A stretch of DNA of 64,000 bases from Archivesica marissinica (GCA_014843695.1 CM026394.1:34806756-34870755), one strand, 5' to 3'. Positions 44,233-58,084 are shown, numbered from the stretch's first letter. A program made the numbers and translations. Notes: generated from the letters alone by a model not told the origin.

Positions 44233-44445
44233 ATGACCGTGCCAAAGATCTACAAATATCTACAGGATATACAAAGACTGATATGACCGTTCGAAACTCA
44301 GTCGCTGGATCTATCGGTTCAGTAGCAAGGATACCACTTGCAGGCGAACCATATGCACGATATATAAAGATTCAAAGCACAAATAAACAGCCTACTAATC
44401 TGCATTTGTGTGAAGTTGAGGTATATGGTACCTATGCAGCAGAAG
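44233..44445 (+). CDS. Exon: FTP lectin domain 1, second half
   Basis: Acceptor attgtatttcag; donor AAG/GTAATC; 213 nt, phase 1-1. Joined to the previous exon it gives C-C-D-D-R, completing the fucose-binding motif, then DLQISTGYTKTDM, ARYIKIQS and LHLCEVEVYGTY, the last strands of the fold. It ends the domain and leads into the EGF exon. Confidence 0.88.
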
Positions 44446-44680
44446 GTAATCATCCAAAAGCTGAATACTGTACACTGTACACTGTGTTCAGTGTTCGCCA
44501 ATAGAAGGGCAAAACAATACTCGTATTATCCGCGCGCTCATATTGACGCTCTCTTACTATGCACTTCAGTAGGAGTGTACCGCCTATTGATTGGTCCATT
44601 TCCTAGTGACAGAATAATGTGCAAACTAATAGAGGGGAACAGTAATATACGTATTTCCCCTGTTTATACACATTTATTTT

Positions 44681-44896
44681 AGCTCGATTGCGAAACAAGT
44701 TATTTCAACTTATATAAATCACTCTCGAGACCTCATTCCTGATGGAATCCATCGCCACGAGGGAGAGAGAAGAGGCAACGTGGAATTTAAATGCCTTGCC
44801 TAAGGGCACAATCGTAACGGCTCCAGTGGGGCTCGAACTCCGGACCTTTCGCACCTGAAGCGAACGCGCATCCACTGCGCTATCACGACTTCCACA
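44681..44896 (-). mobile_element. SINE family B copy, full length
   Basis: Very similar to the copy at 43841 (same head and tail), in the intron between FTP domain 1 and EGF 1. B box ggtccggagttcgagcc is better preserved here. Confidence 0.8.
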
Positions 44897-45463
44897 TTTC
44901 CCCCGCTCCAATAGACGTTCGTATAATCATTGGCATATTGGCATGTCGATATGACTCAATGAAAGGTTCAACATTTCGCTATTGTATTTATATTGGCAAG
45001 TGGCCTACACTTGTTTAAATGGTTTGCAATGTTCTACATTTTTAATAGCTGATACACATTATTTGCAAATAAATACAATGTATACTATCGTATCGCATAT
45101 GTACATCGCTATTGCATTCCTTCCATGAACGCCATTGCCCTGTTTGTATTTATTTTCGTATGAATAGCTTCACTAATGCCATACAACTGACATGCGCATT
45201 CGAAGCTACGGACATGCGCATTCGCAGTGTTGGGAAGCGTTTCTTTGATATTAGAAGCGTGTCTTACTTTACGCTGTTCCAAGGATGGTCTACTTACCAG
45301 GTCAATCGCACATCTGGCATATATTTATTTTAAATACAAAGTATAATATTTTTTCTTTGTGTCATTGAAAAGAATAGTTAGTGTAAACTATTTAAGCCAA
45401 GTCGGGTGAGGATATTTCACATATTTTTCGATAACAGTATAGTGTTTTTCATATTTATTATAG
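44897..45463. other. Intron, no feature seen
   Basis: Intron sequence without supported exon or repeat; ends in atatttattatag. Confidence 0.4.
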
Positions 45464-45574
45464 ATTATTGTGTCGGACAACCTTGTCTTAATGGCGGTAC
45501 GTGTACATATGCTGGACCTGGCGGTTTATGCACATGCGCAATAGGATACACTGGAGTGAAGTGTGAAACGAAAA
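45464..45574 (+). CDS. Exon: EGF-like domain 1
   Basis: Acceptor atttattatag; donor AAA/GTATGC; 111 nt, phase 1-1. It encodes DYCVGQPCLNGGTC, then GGLCTCAIGYTGVKCET: six cysteines with spacing C-x4-C-x5-C-x8-C-x1-C-x8-C, the standard EGF pattern with PCLNGGTC and GYTGVKC. No calcium-binding D-x-D/N-E start is present. It follows FTP domain 1 and closes the first lectin module. Confidence 0.88.
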
Positions 45575-47390
45575 GTATGCAAAATGTATTAAACAAGTAT
45601 TGATATAATTTAGTCGAAATATATGAACGAATGCATTTTCCCCCAAGAACAATCAGGCTATGGAGCAGTCTACCGACATATATACAGTCGAGTCCCAGTC
45701 TACCGACATATATACAGTCGAGTCCCAGTCTACCGACATATATACAGTTGAGTCCCAGTCTACCGACATATATACAGTCGAGTCCCAGTCTACCGACATA
45801 TATACTGTCGAGTCCCAGTCTACCGACATATATACAGTTGAGTCCCAGTCTACCGACATATATACAGTCGAGTCCCAGTCTACCGACATATATACAGTCG
45901 AGTCCCAGTCTACCGACATATATACAGTCGAGTCCCAGTCTACCGACATATATACAGTCGGTCCCAGTCTACCGACATATATCAGTCGAGTCCCAGTCTA
46001 CCGACATATATCAGTCGAGTCCCAGTCTGCCGACATATATACAGTCGAGTCCCAGTCTGCCGACATATATACAGTCGAGTCCCAGTCTGCACACCCACCC
46101 GACATATATACAGTCGAGTCCCAGTCTACCGACATATATACAGTCGAGTCCCAGTCTACCGACATACATACGGTCGAGTCCCAGTCTGCCGATATATATA
46201 CAGTCGAGTCCCAGTCTACCGACATACATACAGTCGAGTCCCAGTCTACCGACATATATACAGTCGAGTCCCAGTCTGCCGACATACATACAGTCGAGTC
46301 CCAGTCTGCCGACATATATACAGTCGAGTCCCAGTCTGCCGACATATATACAGTCGAGTCCCAGTCTGCCGACATATATACAGTCGAGTCCCAGTCTACG
46401 ACATACAAACAGTCGAGTCCCAGTCTATCGACATATATACAGTCGAGTCCCAGTCTACCGACATACATACAGCCGAGTCCCAGTCTGCCGACATATATAC
46501 AGTCGAGTCCCAGTCTACCGACATATATACAGTCGAGTCCCAGTCTGCCGACATATATACAGTCGAGTCCCAGTCTACTGACATACATACAATCGAGTCC
46601 CAGTCTGCCGACATATATACAGTCGAGTCCCAGTCTACCGACATATATACAGTCGAGTCCCAGTCTACCGACATATATACAGTCGAGTCCCAGTCTACCG
46701 ACATACATACAGTCGAGTCCCAGTCTACCGACATATATACAGTCGAGTCCCAGTCTACCGACATATATACAGTCGAGTCCCAGTCAACCGACATATATAC
46801 AGTCGAGTCTCAGTCTATCGACATATATACAGTCGAGTCCCAGTCTACCGACATATATACAGCCGAGTCCCAGTCTGCCGACATATATACAGTCGATTCC
46901 CAGTCTACCGACATACATACAGTCGAGTCCCAGTCTGCCGACATATATACCTTCGAGTTCCAGTCTACCGACATATATATAGTCGAGTCCCAGTCTACCT
47001 ACATACATACAGCCGAGTCCCAGTCTGCCGACATATATAGAGTCGAGTCCCAGTCTACCTACATACATACAGCCGAGTCCCAGTCTGCCGACATATATAG
47101 AGTCGAGTCCCAGTCTACCGATATATATACAGTCGAGTCCCAGTCTACCGACATATAAGCTCAGTCTGCCGCATATATACAGTCGAGTCCCATCTACCGA
47201 CATACATACAGTCGAGTCCCAGTCTACCGACTACATACAGTCGAGTCCCAGTCTACCGACATACATACATCGAGTACCATTCTACCGACATATATACAGT
47301 CGAGTCCCAGTCTACCGACTACATACAGTCGAGTCCCAGTCTACCGACATATATACAGTCGGTCCCAGTCTACCGACATACATACAGTCG

Positions 47391-47439
47391 ACCCACCCAC
47401 AAACCACCCCACCACAAACACACCCACACCACAAAACAA
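47391..47439. repeat. 49-nt A/C-only interruption in the minisatellite
   Basis: Only A and C between acccacccac and acaaaacaa, replacing the 30-bp period. Similar in style to 16914-17064. The surrounding 47.1-47.6 kb also shows many small indels. Confidence 0.85.
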
Positions 47440-48233
47440 GTCCCAGTCTGCCGACATATATACAGTCGAGTCCCATCTGACCGACATATATACAGTCGAG
47501 TCCCAGTCCCACCACACACCCCACTACCGACATATATACATTCGAGTCCCAGTCTACCGACATACAAACAGTCGAGTCCCAGTCAACTGACATATACACA
47601 GTCAGTCCCAGTCTACCGACATATATACAGTCGAGTCCCAGTCTACCGACACATAAAGCCGAGTCCCAGTCTACCGACACATATACAGTCGAGTCCCAGT
47701 CTACCGACACATATACAGTCGAGTCCCAGTCTACCGACAAACATACAGTCAAGTCCCAGTCTACCAACACATATACAGTCGAGTCCCAGTCTACCGACAT
47801 ATATACAGTCGAGTACCAGTCTACCGACATATATACAGTAGAGTCCCAGTCTACCGACACATATACAGTCGAGTCCCAGTCTACCGACACATATACAGTC
47901 GACTCCCAGTCTACCGACACATATACATTAGAGTCCCAGTCTACCACAATATACAGTCGAGTCCCAGTCTACCACAATATACAGTCGAGTCCCAGTCTAC
48001 CGACACATATACAGTCAAGTCCCAGTCTACACACATATACAGTCGAGTCCCAGTCTACCGACACATATACAGTCAAGTCCCAGTCTACCAAATATATACA
48101 GTCGAGTCCCAGTCTGCCGACATATATACAGTCGAGTCCCAGTCTGCCGACATATATACAGTCGAGTCCCAGTCTGCCGACATATATACAGTCGAGTCCC
48201 AGTCTGCCGACATATATACAGTCGAGTCCCAGT

Positions 48234-49233
48234 NNNNNNNNNNNNNNNNNNNNNNNNNNNNNNNNNNNNNNNNNNNNNNNNNNNNNNNNNNNNNNNNNNN
48301 NNNNNNNNNNNNNNNNNNNNNNNNNNNNNNNNNNNNNNNNNNNNNNNNNNNNNNNNNNNNNNNNNNNNNNNNNNNNNNNNNNNNNNNNNNNNNNNNNNNN
48401 NNNNNNNNNNNNNNNNNNNNNNNNNNNNNNNNNNNNNNNNNNNNNNNNNNNNNNNNNNNNNNNNNNNNNNNNNNNNNNNNNNNNNNNNNNNNNNNNNNNN
48501 NNNNNNNNNNNNNNNNNNNNNNNNNNNNNNNNNNNNNNNNNNNNNNNNNNNNNNNNNNNNNNNNNNNNNNNNNNNNNNNNNNNNNNNNNNNNNNNNNNNN
48601 NNNNNNNNNNNNNNNNNNNNNNNNNNNNNNNNNNNNNNNNNNNNNNNNNNNNNNNNNNNNNNNNNNNNNNNNNNNNNNNNNNNNNNNNNNNNNNNNNNNN
48701 NNNNNNNNNNNNNNNNNNNNNNNNNNNNNNNNNNNNNNNNNNNNNNNNNNNNNNNNNNNNNNNNNNNNNNNNNNNNNNNNNNNNNNNNNNNNNNNNNNNN
48801 NNNNNNNNNNNNNNNNNNNNNNNNNNNNNNNNNNNNNNNNNNNNNNNNNNNNNNNNNNNNNNNNNNNNNNNNNNNNNNNNNNNNNNNNNNNNNNNNNNNN
48901 NNNNNNNNNNNNNNNNNNNNNNNNNNNNNNNNNNNNNNNNNNNNNNNNNNNNNNNNNNNNNNNNNNNNNNNNNNNNNNNNNNNNNNNNNNNNNNNNNNNN
49001 NNNNNNNNNNNNNNNNNNNNNNNNNNNNNNNNNNNNNNNNNNNNNNNNNNNNNNNNNNNNNNNNNNNNNNNNNNNNNNNNNNNNNNNNNNNNNNNNNNNN
49101 NNNNNNNNNNNNNNNNNNNNNNNNNNNNNNNNNNNNNNNNNNNNNNNNNNNNNNNNNNNNNNNNNNNNNNNNNNNNNNNNNNNNNNNNNNNNNNNNNNNN
49201 NNNNNNNNNNNNNNNNNNNNNNNNNNNNNNNNN
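48234..49233. other. Assembly gap, 1000 N
   Basis: Exactly 1000 N inside the 30-bp minisatellite; true size unknown. The 180 bp directly after it (49234-49410) is not repeat but unique sequence, with attactgcgttaccat-like motifs, before the array resumes. Confidence 0.95.
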
Positions 49234-52200
49234 ACTGCGTTACCATCTACATGTATTTACTAATAGCATTACGTTACCATATATGTACTATCATTACTGC
49301 GTTACAATAGACATGCATTTACTAACAGCGTTATCTGAGCTTATACATACTGATTTGTCTAAAAGGAACCAGGCTGTTGGATGATATGAAAATATATATA
49401 TATACATATATACAGTCGAATCCCAGTCTAGTGACATATATACAATCGAGTCCCAGTCTACCGACATACATACAGTAGAGTCCCAGTCTGCCGACATATA
49501 TACAGTCGAGTCCCAGTCTACCGACATATATACAGTCGAGTCCCAGTCTACCGACATATATACAGTCGAGTCCCAGTCTACCGACATACATACAGTCGAG
49601 TCCCAGTCTACCGACATATATACAGTCGAGTCCTAGTCTACCGACATATATACAGTCGAGTCCCAGTCTACCGACATATATACAGTCGAGTCCCAGTCTA
49701 CCGACATGTATACAGTCGAGTCCCAGTCTACCGACATATATACAGCCGAGTCCCAGTCTGCCGACATATATACAGTCGAGTCCCAGTCTACCGACATACA
49801 TACAGTCGAGTCCCAGTCTGCAGACATATATACCGTCGAGTTCCAGTCTACCGACATATATATAGTCGAGTCCCAGTCTACCGACATACATACAGCCGAG
49901 TCCCAGTCTGCCGACATATATAGAGTCGAGTCCCAGTCTACCGACATATATACAGTCGAGTCCCAGTCTGCCGACATATATACAGTCGAGTCCCAGTCTA
50001 CGACATATATACAGTCGAGTCCCAGTCTACCGACATACATACAGTTGAGTCTCAGTCTACCGACATACATACAGTCGAGTCCCAGTCTACCGACATATAT
50101 ACAGTCCAGTCTCAGTCTGCCGACATATATACAGTCGAGTCCCAGTCTACCGACATATATACAGTCGAGTCCCAGTCTACCGACATATATACAGCCGAGT
50201 CCCAGTCTGGTGACATATATACAGTCGAGTCCCAGTCTGCCGACATATATACAGTCGAGTCCCAGTCTACCGACATATATACAGTCGAGTCCCAGTCTAC
50301 CGACATATATACAGTCGAGTCCCAGTCTACCGACATACATACAGTCGAGTCCCAGTCTACCGACATATATACAGTCGAGTCCCAGTCTACCGACATATAT
50401 ACAGTCGAGTCCCAGTCAACCGACATATATACAGTCGAGTCTCAGTCTATCGACATATATACAGTCGAGTCCCAGTCTACCGACATATATACAGCCGAGT
50501 CCCAGTCTGCCGACATATATACAGTCGATTCCCAGTCTACCGACATACATACAGTCGAGTCCCAGTCTGCCGACATATATACCTTCGAGTTCCAGTCTAC
50601 CGACATATATATAGTCGAGTCCCAGTCTACCTACATACATACAGCCGAGTCCCAGTCTGCCGACATATATAGAGTCGAGTCCCAGTCTACCTACATACAT
50701 ACAGCCGAGTCCCAGTCTGCCGACATATATAGAGTCGAGTCCCAGTCTACCGATATATATACAGTCGAGTCCCAGTCTACCGACATACATACAGTCGAGT
50801 CTCAGTCTACCGACATACATACAGTCGCGTCCCAGTCTACCGACATACATACAGTCGAGTACCATTCGGCCGACATATATACAGTCGAGTCCCAGTCTAC
50901 CGACATACATACAGTCGAGTCCCAGTCTGCCGACATATATACAGTCGAGTCCCAGTCTGCTGACATACATACAGTCGAGTCCCAGTCTGCCGATATATAT
51001 ACAGTCGAGTCCCAGTCTGCCGACATATATACAGTCGAGTCCCAGTCTGCCGACATATATACAGTCGAGTCCCAGTCTACTGACATACAAACAGTCGAGT
51101 CCCAGTCAGCGGACATATACACAGTCAAGTCCCAGTCTATCGACATATATACAGTCGAGTCCCAGTCTACCGACATACATAAGGCCGAGTCCCAGTCTGC
51201 CGACATATATACAGTCGAGTCCCAGTCTACCGACATATATACAGCCTAGTCCCAGTCTGCCGACATATATACAGTCGAGTCCCAGTCTGCCGAAATACAT
51301 ACAGTCGAGTCCCAGTCTGCCGACATATATATAGTCGAGTCCGAGTTTACCGACATATATACAGTCGAGTCCCAGTCTACCGACATATATACAGTCGAGT
51401 CCCAGTCTACCGACATACATACAGTCGAGTCCCAGTCTGCCGACATACATACAGTCGAGTCCCAGTCTGCCGACATACATACAGTCGAATCCCAGTCTAC
51501 CGACATGCATACAGTCGAGTCCCAGTCTACCGACATACATATAGTCCAGTCTCAGTCTACCGACATACATACAGTCGAGTCCCAGTCTGCCGACATATAT
51601 ACAGCCGAGTCCCAGTCTGCCGACATATATAGAGTCGAGTCCCAGTCTACCTACATACATACAGCCGAGTCCCAGTCTGCCGACATATATAGAGTCGAGT
51701 CCCAGTCTACCGATATATATACAGTCGAGTCCCAGTCTACCGACATACATACAGTCGAGTCTCAGTCTACCGACATACATACAGTCGCGTCCCAGTCTAC
51801 CGACATACATACAGTCGAGTACCATTCGGCCGACATATATACAGTCGAGTCCCAGTCTACCGACATACATACAGTCGAGTCCCAGTCTGCCGACATATAT
51901 ACAGTCGAGTCCCAGTCTGCTGACATACATACAGTCGAGTCCCAGTCTGCCGATATATATACAGTCGAGTCCCAGTCTGCCGACATATATACAGTCGAGT
52001 CCCAGTCTGCCGACATATATACAGTCGAGTCCCAGTCTACTGACATACAAACAGTCGAGTCCCAGTCAGCGGACATATACACAGTCAAGTCCCAGTCTAT
52101 CGACATATATACAGTCGAGTCCCAGTCTACCGACATACATAAGGCCGAGTCCCAGTCTGCCGACATATATACAGTCGAGTCCCAGTCTACCGACATATAT

Positions 52201-53503
52201 ACAGCCTAGTCCCAGTCTGCCGACATATATACAGTCGAGTCCCAGTCTGCCGAAATACATACAGTCGAGTCCCAGTCTGCCGACATATATATAGTCGAGT
52301 CCGAGTTTACCGACATATATACAGTCGAGTCCCAGTCTACCGACATATATACAGTCGAGTCCCAGTCTACCGACATACATACAGTCGAGTCCCAGTCTGC
52401 CGACATACATACAGTCGAGTCCCAGTCTGCCGACATACATACAGTCGAATCCCAGTCTACCGACATGCATACAGTCGAGTCCCAGTCTACCGACATACAT
52501 ACAGTCCAGTCTCAGTCTACCGACATACATACAGTCGAGTCCCAGTCTGCCGACATATATACAGTCGAGTCCCAGTCTGCCGACATATATACAGTCGAGT
52601 CCCAGTCTGCCGACATACATACAGTCGAATCCCAGTCTACCGACATGCATACAGTCGAATCCCAGTCTACCGACATGCATACAGTCGAGTCCCAGTCTAC
52701 CGACATACATACAGTCCAGTCTCAGTCTACCGACATACATACAGTCGAGTCCCAGTCTACCGACATACATACAGTCGAGTACCATTCGGCCGACATATAT
52801 ACAGTCGAGTCCCAGTCTACCGACATACATACAGTCGAGTCCCAGTCTGCCGACATATATACAGTCGAGTCCCAGTCTGCTGACATACATACAGTCGAGT
52901 CCCAGTCTGCCGACATATATACAGTCGAGTCCCAGTCTACCGACATACATACAGTCGAGTCCCAGTCTGCCGACATAAATACAGTCGAGTCCCATTCTGC
53001 CGACATATATACAGTCGAGTCCCAGTCTACCGACATACATACAGTCGAGTCCCAGTCTGCGGACATATATACAGTCGAGTCCCAGTCTACCGACATATAT
53101 ACAGTCGAGTTCCAGTATACCGACATACATACAGCCGAGGCCCAGTCTGCCGACATATATACAGTCGAGTCCCAGTTTGCCGACATATATACAGTCGAGT
53201 CCCAGTCAACCGACATATATACAGCCTAGTCCCAGTCTGCCGAAATACATACAGTTGAGTCCCAGTCTGCCAACATATATATACAGTCGAGTCCCAGTCT
53301 GCCGACATATATACAGTCGAGTCCCAGTCTGCCGAAATACATACAGTCGAGTCCCAGTCTGCCGACATATATACAGTCGATTCCCAGTCTACCGACATAT
53401 AGACAGTCGAGTCCCAGTCTGCCGACATATATACTGTCGAGTCCCAGTCTGCCGACATATATATTGTCGAGTCTCAGTCTGCCGACATATATACAGTCGA
53501 GTA

Positions 53504-53628
53504 GTGTGGGTGGTGGGTTGTTGGTGGGGTGGGTTGGGTGGGGTTTGTTGTGTTTGGGGTTTTTGTTGTTTTTTTGTGGGTGGTTTGGTGGGTTGGGTGT
53601 TTTTGTTGTTTGTTTGTGGTTTTTGTTT
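53504..53628. repeat. 125-nt G/T-only tract with many G runs
   Basis: Only G and T from 53504 to 53628, with runs such as ggtggggtgggttgggtggg that could form G-quadruplexes. Interrupts the 30-bp array. A shorter relative lies at 54612-54692 with the same flanks. Confidence 0.9.
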
Positions 53629-54611
53629 ATACAGTCGAGTCCCAGTCTACCGACATACATACGGTCGAGTCCCAGTCTGCCGATATATATACAGTCGAGT
53701 CCCAGTCTACCGACATACATACAGCCGAGTCCCAATCTACCGACATACATACGGTCGAGTCCCAGTCTGCCGACATATATACAGTCGAGTCCCAGTCTAC
53801 CGTCATATATACAGTCGATTCCCAGTCTGCCGACATAGATAAAGTCGAGTCCCAGTCTGCCGACATACATACAGTCGAGTCCCAGTCTACAGACATGCAT
53901 ACAGTCGAGTCCCAGTCTACCGACATACATACAGTCCAGTCTCAGTCTACCGACATACATACAGTCGAGTACCATTCGGCCGACACATATACAGTCGAGT
54001 CCCAGTCTACCGACATACATACAGTCGAGTCCCAGTCTGCCGACATATATACAGTCGAGTCCCAGTCTGCTGACATACATACAGTCGAGTCCCAGTCTGC
54101 CGACATATATACAGTCGAGTCCCAGTCTACCGACATACATACAGTCGAGTCCCAGTCTGCCGACATATATACAGTCGAGTCCCAGTCTACCGACATACAT
54201 ACAGCCGAGTCCCAGTCTACCGACATATATACAGTCGAGTCCCAGTTTGCCGACATATATACAGTCGAGTCCCAGTCAACCGACATATATACAGCCTAGT
54301 CCCAGTCTGCTGACATATATACAGTCGAGTCCAAGTCTGCCGAAATACATACAGTCGAGTCCCAGTCTGCTAACATATATACAGTCGAGTCCCAGTCTGC
54401 CGACATATATACAGTCGTGTCCCAGTCTGCCGAAATACATACAGTCGAGTCCCAGTCTGCCGACATATATACAGTCGAGTCCCAGTCTGCCGACATATAG
54501 ACAGTCGAGTCCCAGTCTGCCAACATATATACAGTCGAGTCCCACTCTGCCGACATATATATTGTTGAGTCTCAGTCTGCCGACATATATACAGTCGAGT
54601 CGTGTAGCGCA

Positions 54612-54692
54612 GTGGTGGGTTGTTGGTGGGGTGGGTTGGGTGGGGTTGTTGTGTTTGGGGGTGTTTTTGTTGTTTTGTTTGTGGTTTTTGTT
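54612..54692. repeat. 81-nt G/T-only tract
   Basis: Shares ggtgggttgttggtggggtg with the tract at 53504, and both are followed by a unit with catacatacggtcgagtcc. So the tract was copied along with the surrounding array, or assembled twice. Confidence 0.9.
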
Positions 54693-56187
54693 ATATACAG
54701 TCGAGTCCCAGTCTACCGACATACATACGGTCGAGTCCCAGTCTGCCGATATATATACAGTCGAGTCCCAGTCTACCGACATACATACAGTCGAGTCCCA
54801 GTCTGCCGACATATATACAGTCGAGTCCCAGTCTGCTGACATACATACAGTCGAGTCCCAGTCTGCCGATATATATACAGTCGAGTCCCAGTCTGCCGAC
54901 ATATATACAGTCGAGTCCCAGTCTGCCGACATATATACAGTCGAGTCCCAGTCTACTGACATACAAACAGTCGAGTCCCAGTCAGCGGACATATACACAG
55001 TCAAGTCCCAGTCTATCGACATATATACAGTCGAGTCCCAGTCTACCGACATACATAAGGCCGAGTCCCAGTCTGCCGACATATATACAGTCGAGTCCCA
55101 GTCTACCGACATATATACAGTCTAGTCCCAGTCTGCCGACATATATACAGTCGAGTCCCAGTCTGCCGAAATACATACAGTCGAGTCCCGTCTGCCGACA
55201 TATATACAGTCGAGTCCCAGTCTACCGACATATATACAGTCGAGTCCCAGTCTACCGACATGTATACAGTCGAGTCCCAGTCTACCGACATATATACAGT
55301 CGAGTCCCAGTCTACCGACATATATACAGTCGAGTCCCAGTCTACCGACATATATACAGTCGAGTCCCAGTCTACCGACATATATACAGTCGAGTCCCAG
55401 TCTACCGACATATATACAGTCGAGTCCCAGTCTACCGACATATATACAGTCGAGTCCCAGTCTACCGACATATATACAGTCGAGTCCCAGTCTACCGACA
55501 TAATACAGTCGAGTCCAGTCTACCGACATCATTATACAGTCGAGTCCCAGTCTACCGACATATATACAGTCGAGTCCCAGTCTGCCGACATATATACAGT
55601 CGAGTCCCAGTCTGCCGACATATATACAGTCGAGTCCCAGTCTGCCGACATATATACAGTCGAGTCCCAGTCTGCCGACATATATACAGTCGAGTCCCAG
55701 TCTGCCGACATATATACAGTCGAGTCCCAGTCTACGACATACAACAGTCGAGTCCCAGTCGTGTGTTCGACATATATACAGTCGAGTCCCAGTCTACCGA
55801 CATAATAGCGAGTCCCAGTCTGCCGACATATATACAGTCGAGTCCCAGTCTACCGACATATATACAGTCGAGTCCCAGTCTACCGACATATATACAGTCG
55901 AGTCCCAGTCTGCCGACATATATACAGTCGAGTCCCAGTCTGCCGACATATATACAGTCGAGTCCCAGTCTGCCGACATATATACAGTCGAGTCCCAGTC
56001 TGCCGACATATATACAGTCGAGTCCCAGTCTGCCGACATATATACAGTCGAGTCCCAGTCTACCGACATATATACAGTCGAGTCCCAGTCTACCGACATA
56101 TATACAGTCGAGTCCCAGTCTACCGACATATATACAGTCGAGTCCCAGTCTACCGACATATATACAGTCGAGTCCCAGTCTGCCGAC

Positions 56188-56601
56188 CTTTGTTAGCAGA
56201 CTGGACTCGAACTCTCTCTAATATTTGTACTGTCTGCTTTTAACTACAGCTTTGTAGATCCTTTTATCTTTTTAACTTGCACATAGCATATTAGATTAAC
56301 TAACTGTTCTGGAATTCGCCTGCCAATCGTAATCATGCCTGATTGTTCGGCAGCAAGGAGTTGAAGTTGAATGAATGAATGAATGAATTAATATGAAAGG
56401 GATTAGACCGAAAGACAACTTATATAGTTCTTCTCCCAGAATTAATATTGCCATTTATCACTTCCAACTCGTATCTGATACAATATAGCCGCCACGAATG
56501 CCCCTATGTACACACTTGTATCAATCCGCAAACAAACATAGATGACAATGCCTTGACCATAGCAGTCTGTTAATCTATTTACTTGTTTGTTTGATTGATA
56601 G
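56188..56601. other. Intron, no feature seen
   Basis: Unique sequence with a short gaatgaatgaatgaat run near 56370, ending in the acceptor of the next exon. Confidence 0.4.
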
Positions 56602-56820
56602 TGAGGCCAAACATTGCACTTGGTAAGAAAGCCGAGATGTCAAGTAACTTTAACACGGGGTGGACTGCTGACCGTGCAGTGGACGGCAACACGAACCAGG
56701 ACATGAACAGCGGCTCTTGCTTCCATACACAAGAAGAAGCCAAGCCGTACTGGAGTGTGGACCTCGGAGCGGTCTATGACGTTGATCAACTTGAAATCTA
56801 CAATCGTGGTGACTGTTGCG
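56602..56820 (+). CDS. Exon: FTP lectin domain 2, first half
   Basis: Acceptor gtttgattgatag; strong donor GCG/GTAAGT; 219 nt, exactly the length of the matching exon in domain 1, phase 1-1. It encodes VRPNIALGKKAEMSSNFNTG, TADRAVDGN, SCFHTQ, YWSVDLGAVYDVDQLEIYNR and GDCC. Closer to the family consensus than domain 1 (NRGDCC, YWSVDLG). His and first Arg of the fucose motif present. Confidence 0.88.
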
Positions 56821-56860
56821 GTAAGTGGATGATTTGATTAGTTTAAACTTTATTTATTTT

Positions 56861-57039
56861 ACAGTGATTACGAAGGAAGTTTTAACAACTTATATTAATC
56901 AGTCACGTTGGCGCGGATGTAAGCACCTGCTTCGATCTGGCGATCACCGTGCCATCTCACATACTTCCCGGTCCGAGGATCGAACCAGGGTTGCATTGGT
57001 GAGAAGCGAGCGTGCTAACCACTGCGCTAATCGGACAGC
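56861..57039 (-). mobile_element. SINE family C copy
   Basis: Minus strand: gtccgattagcgcagtggtt, agcacgctcgcttctcacc, B box ggttcgatcctcggacc, 3' end ccttcgtaatc. The best preserved head of family C, in the intron splitting FTP domain 2. Confidence 0.75.
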
Positions 57040-57223
57040 CATAAGCGGGTGAGTGGACTTGTACATTACCTCATTAAACATTCATATTTTCCTTCAATTT
57101 CAAATGCATACAAATGGAGTCGCGCTGTTGGAGAATCTGCATAGTGGACAAGAACACGGGCAAGTCGTGAACACGTAATGTTTAGTGAATCATTTGTGAT
57201 GACATTGAGATAGATACGTTATT

Positions 57224-57372
57224 TGCTTAGTAACCAATGGGTGGTGAGTTCGAACCCCATCAGAACCACTGTGGTGATGCGATAAATCCACATTGCCTCA
57301 CCTCCATGGTGATGGGCTATATCTATCACGAATGAGGTCTCGAGAGCGATCAGATTAACGTTGTAAATAAAT
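57224..57372 (+). mobile_element. SINE family B-like fragment
   Basis: B-box-like gagttcgaaccccatcag and the 3' phrase aatgaggtctcgagagcgat match family B on +. The A-box part is degraded. Confidence 0.5.
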
Positions 57373-58084
57373 ATTAGCTACTTCATCAAAGTTAGAATAG
57401 TTTCACAAGTATTGTGTGCATATTAACTGCATCATTTGAGACTTCTAGAATATCAAGGATCATTCTAGAGAGCGATGTGGGCGAAATTGTCGCCCTAGGG
57501 ACCCTGACTTCGCCCTCTGGGGGCCCCACTTCTCCCACAAAAAATAAATATATATTTTTGGTTTTTACGATTTTCAAACATAATTGTGTCTAGTAAGATA
57601 CACTGGCCCATTATAAAGCACTCCTTCTATTCAAAGGTTGTATTTAATGGTTGTGCTGTGCATTGTAACCCTATTTTGCAGACGTATATTAAAGAACATC
57701 ATTTAAGGAAGCGATCACGCGCTCTCTCACTTCTCCCAAACATTCTGACCTAGAATAAACCCTGTATACCAATTTGATACCAATGTTAATATGTTATCAT
57801 TACTGTTTTGCAATTGTGTATGTTCTGTGTCTGCTATCCAATTAGCACTGCGGTTAGCATTGGGTTCGATCCTATGTCCGTACGGGACATGGCATAGTGA
57901 TCGCCAAATGCGACCGACGACTTGTCTCCTTGTACTCCAAGGATTGGTTCGTAATATTTATAGAAGAAATACAGTTTATACTTTATGTATTAATGCTTAA
58001 AAGTATTATCCTACTCAGATATACTTTATATTACATATAATATGGTCAATATACATGTTATGCATACATACTACACGTATATTA
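57373..58084. other. Intron, no gene supported
   Basis: Open frames at 57392-57577 and 57791-58000 have no in-phase splice sites and no recognised similarity. Confidence 0.4.

Larger units (their letters stand above)
45665..56187. repeat. Giant 30-bp minisatellite, about 10.5 kb
   Basis: Unit tctaccgacatatatacagt plus cgagtcccag, with ctgccg, catacatac and gccgag variants. It occupies the intron between EGF 1 and FTP domain 2 and contains the second 1000-N gap. Because 30 is divisible by 3 and the unit has no stops, long open frames exist in nearly all frames on both strands; none has exon signals and they disagree with each other, so none is coding. Longer periods are superposed: 50641-51600 equals 51601-52560 (960 bp), and about 46700-47140 matches 50320-50760. 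Confidence 0.95.

Noticed and set aside
53504..53628. Telomeric repeat
   Set aside because: G/T-rich but without TTAGGG periodicity, and it lies inside an intron array.
45660..56221. Long open frames of 100-533 residues on both strands through the 30-bp array
   Set aside because: The unit length is divisible by 3 and contains no stop, so all frames stay open. There are no supported exon boundaries, and contradictory peptides arise from overlapping frames.
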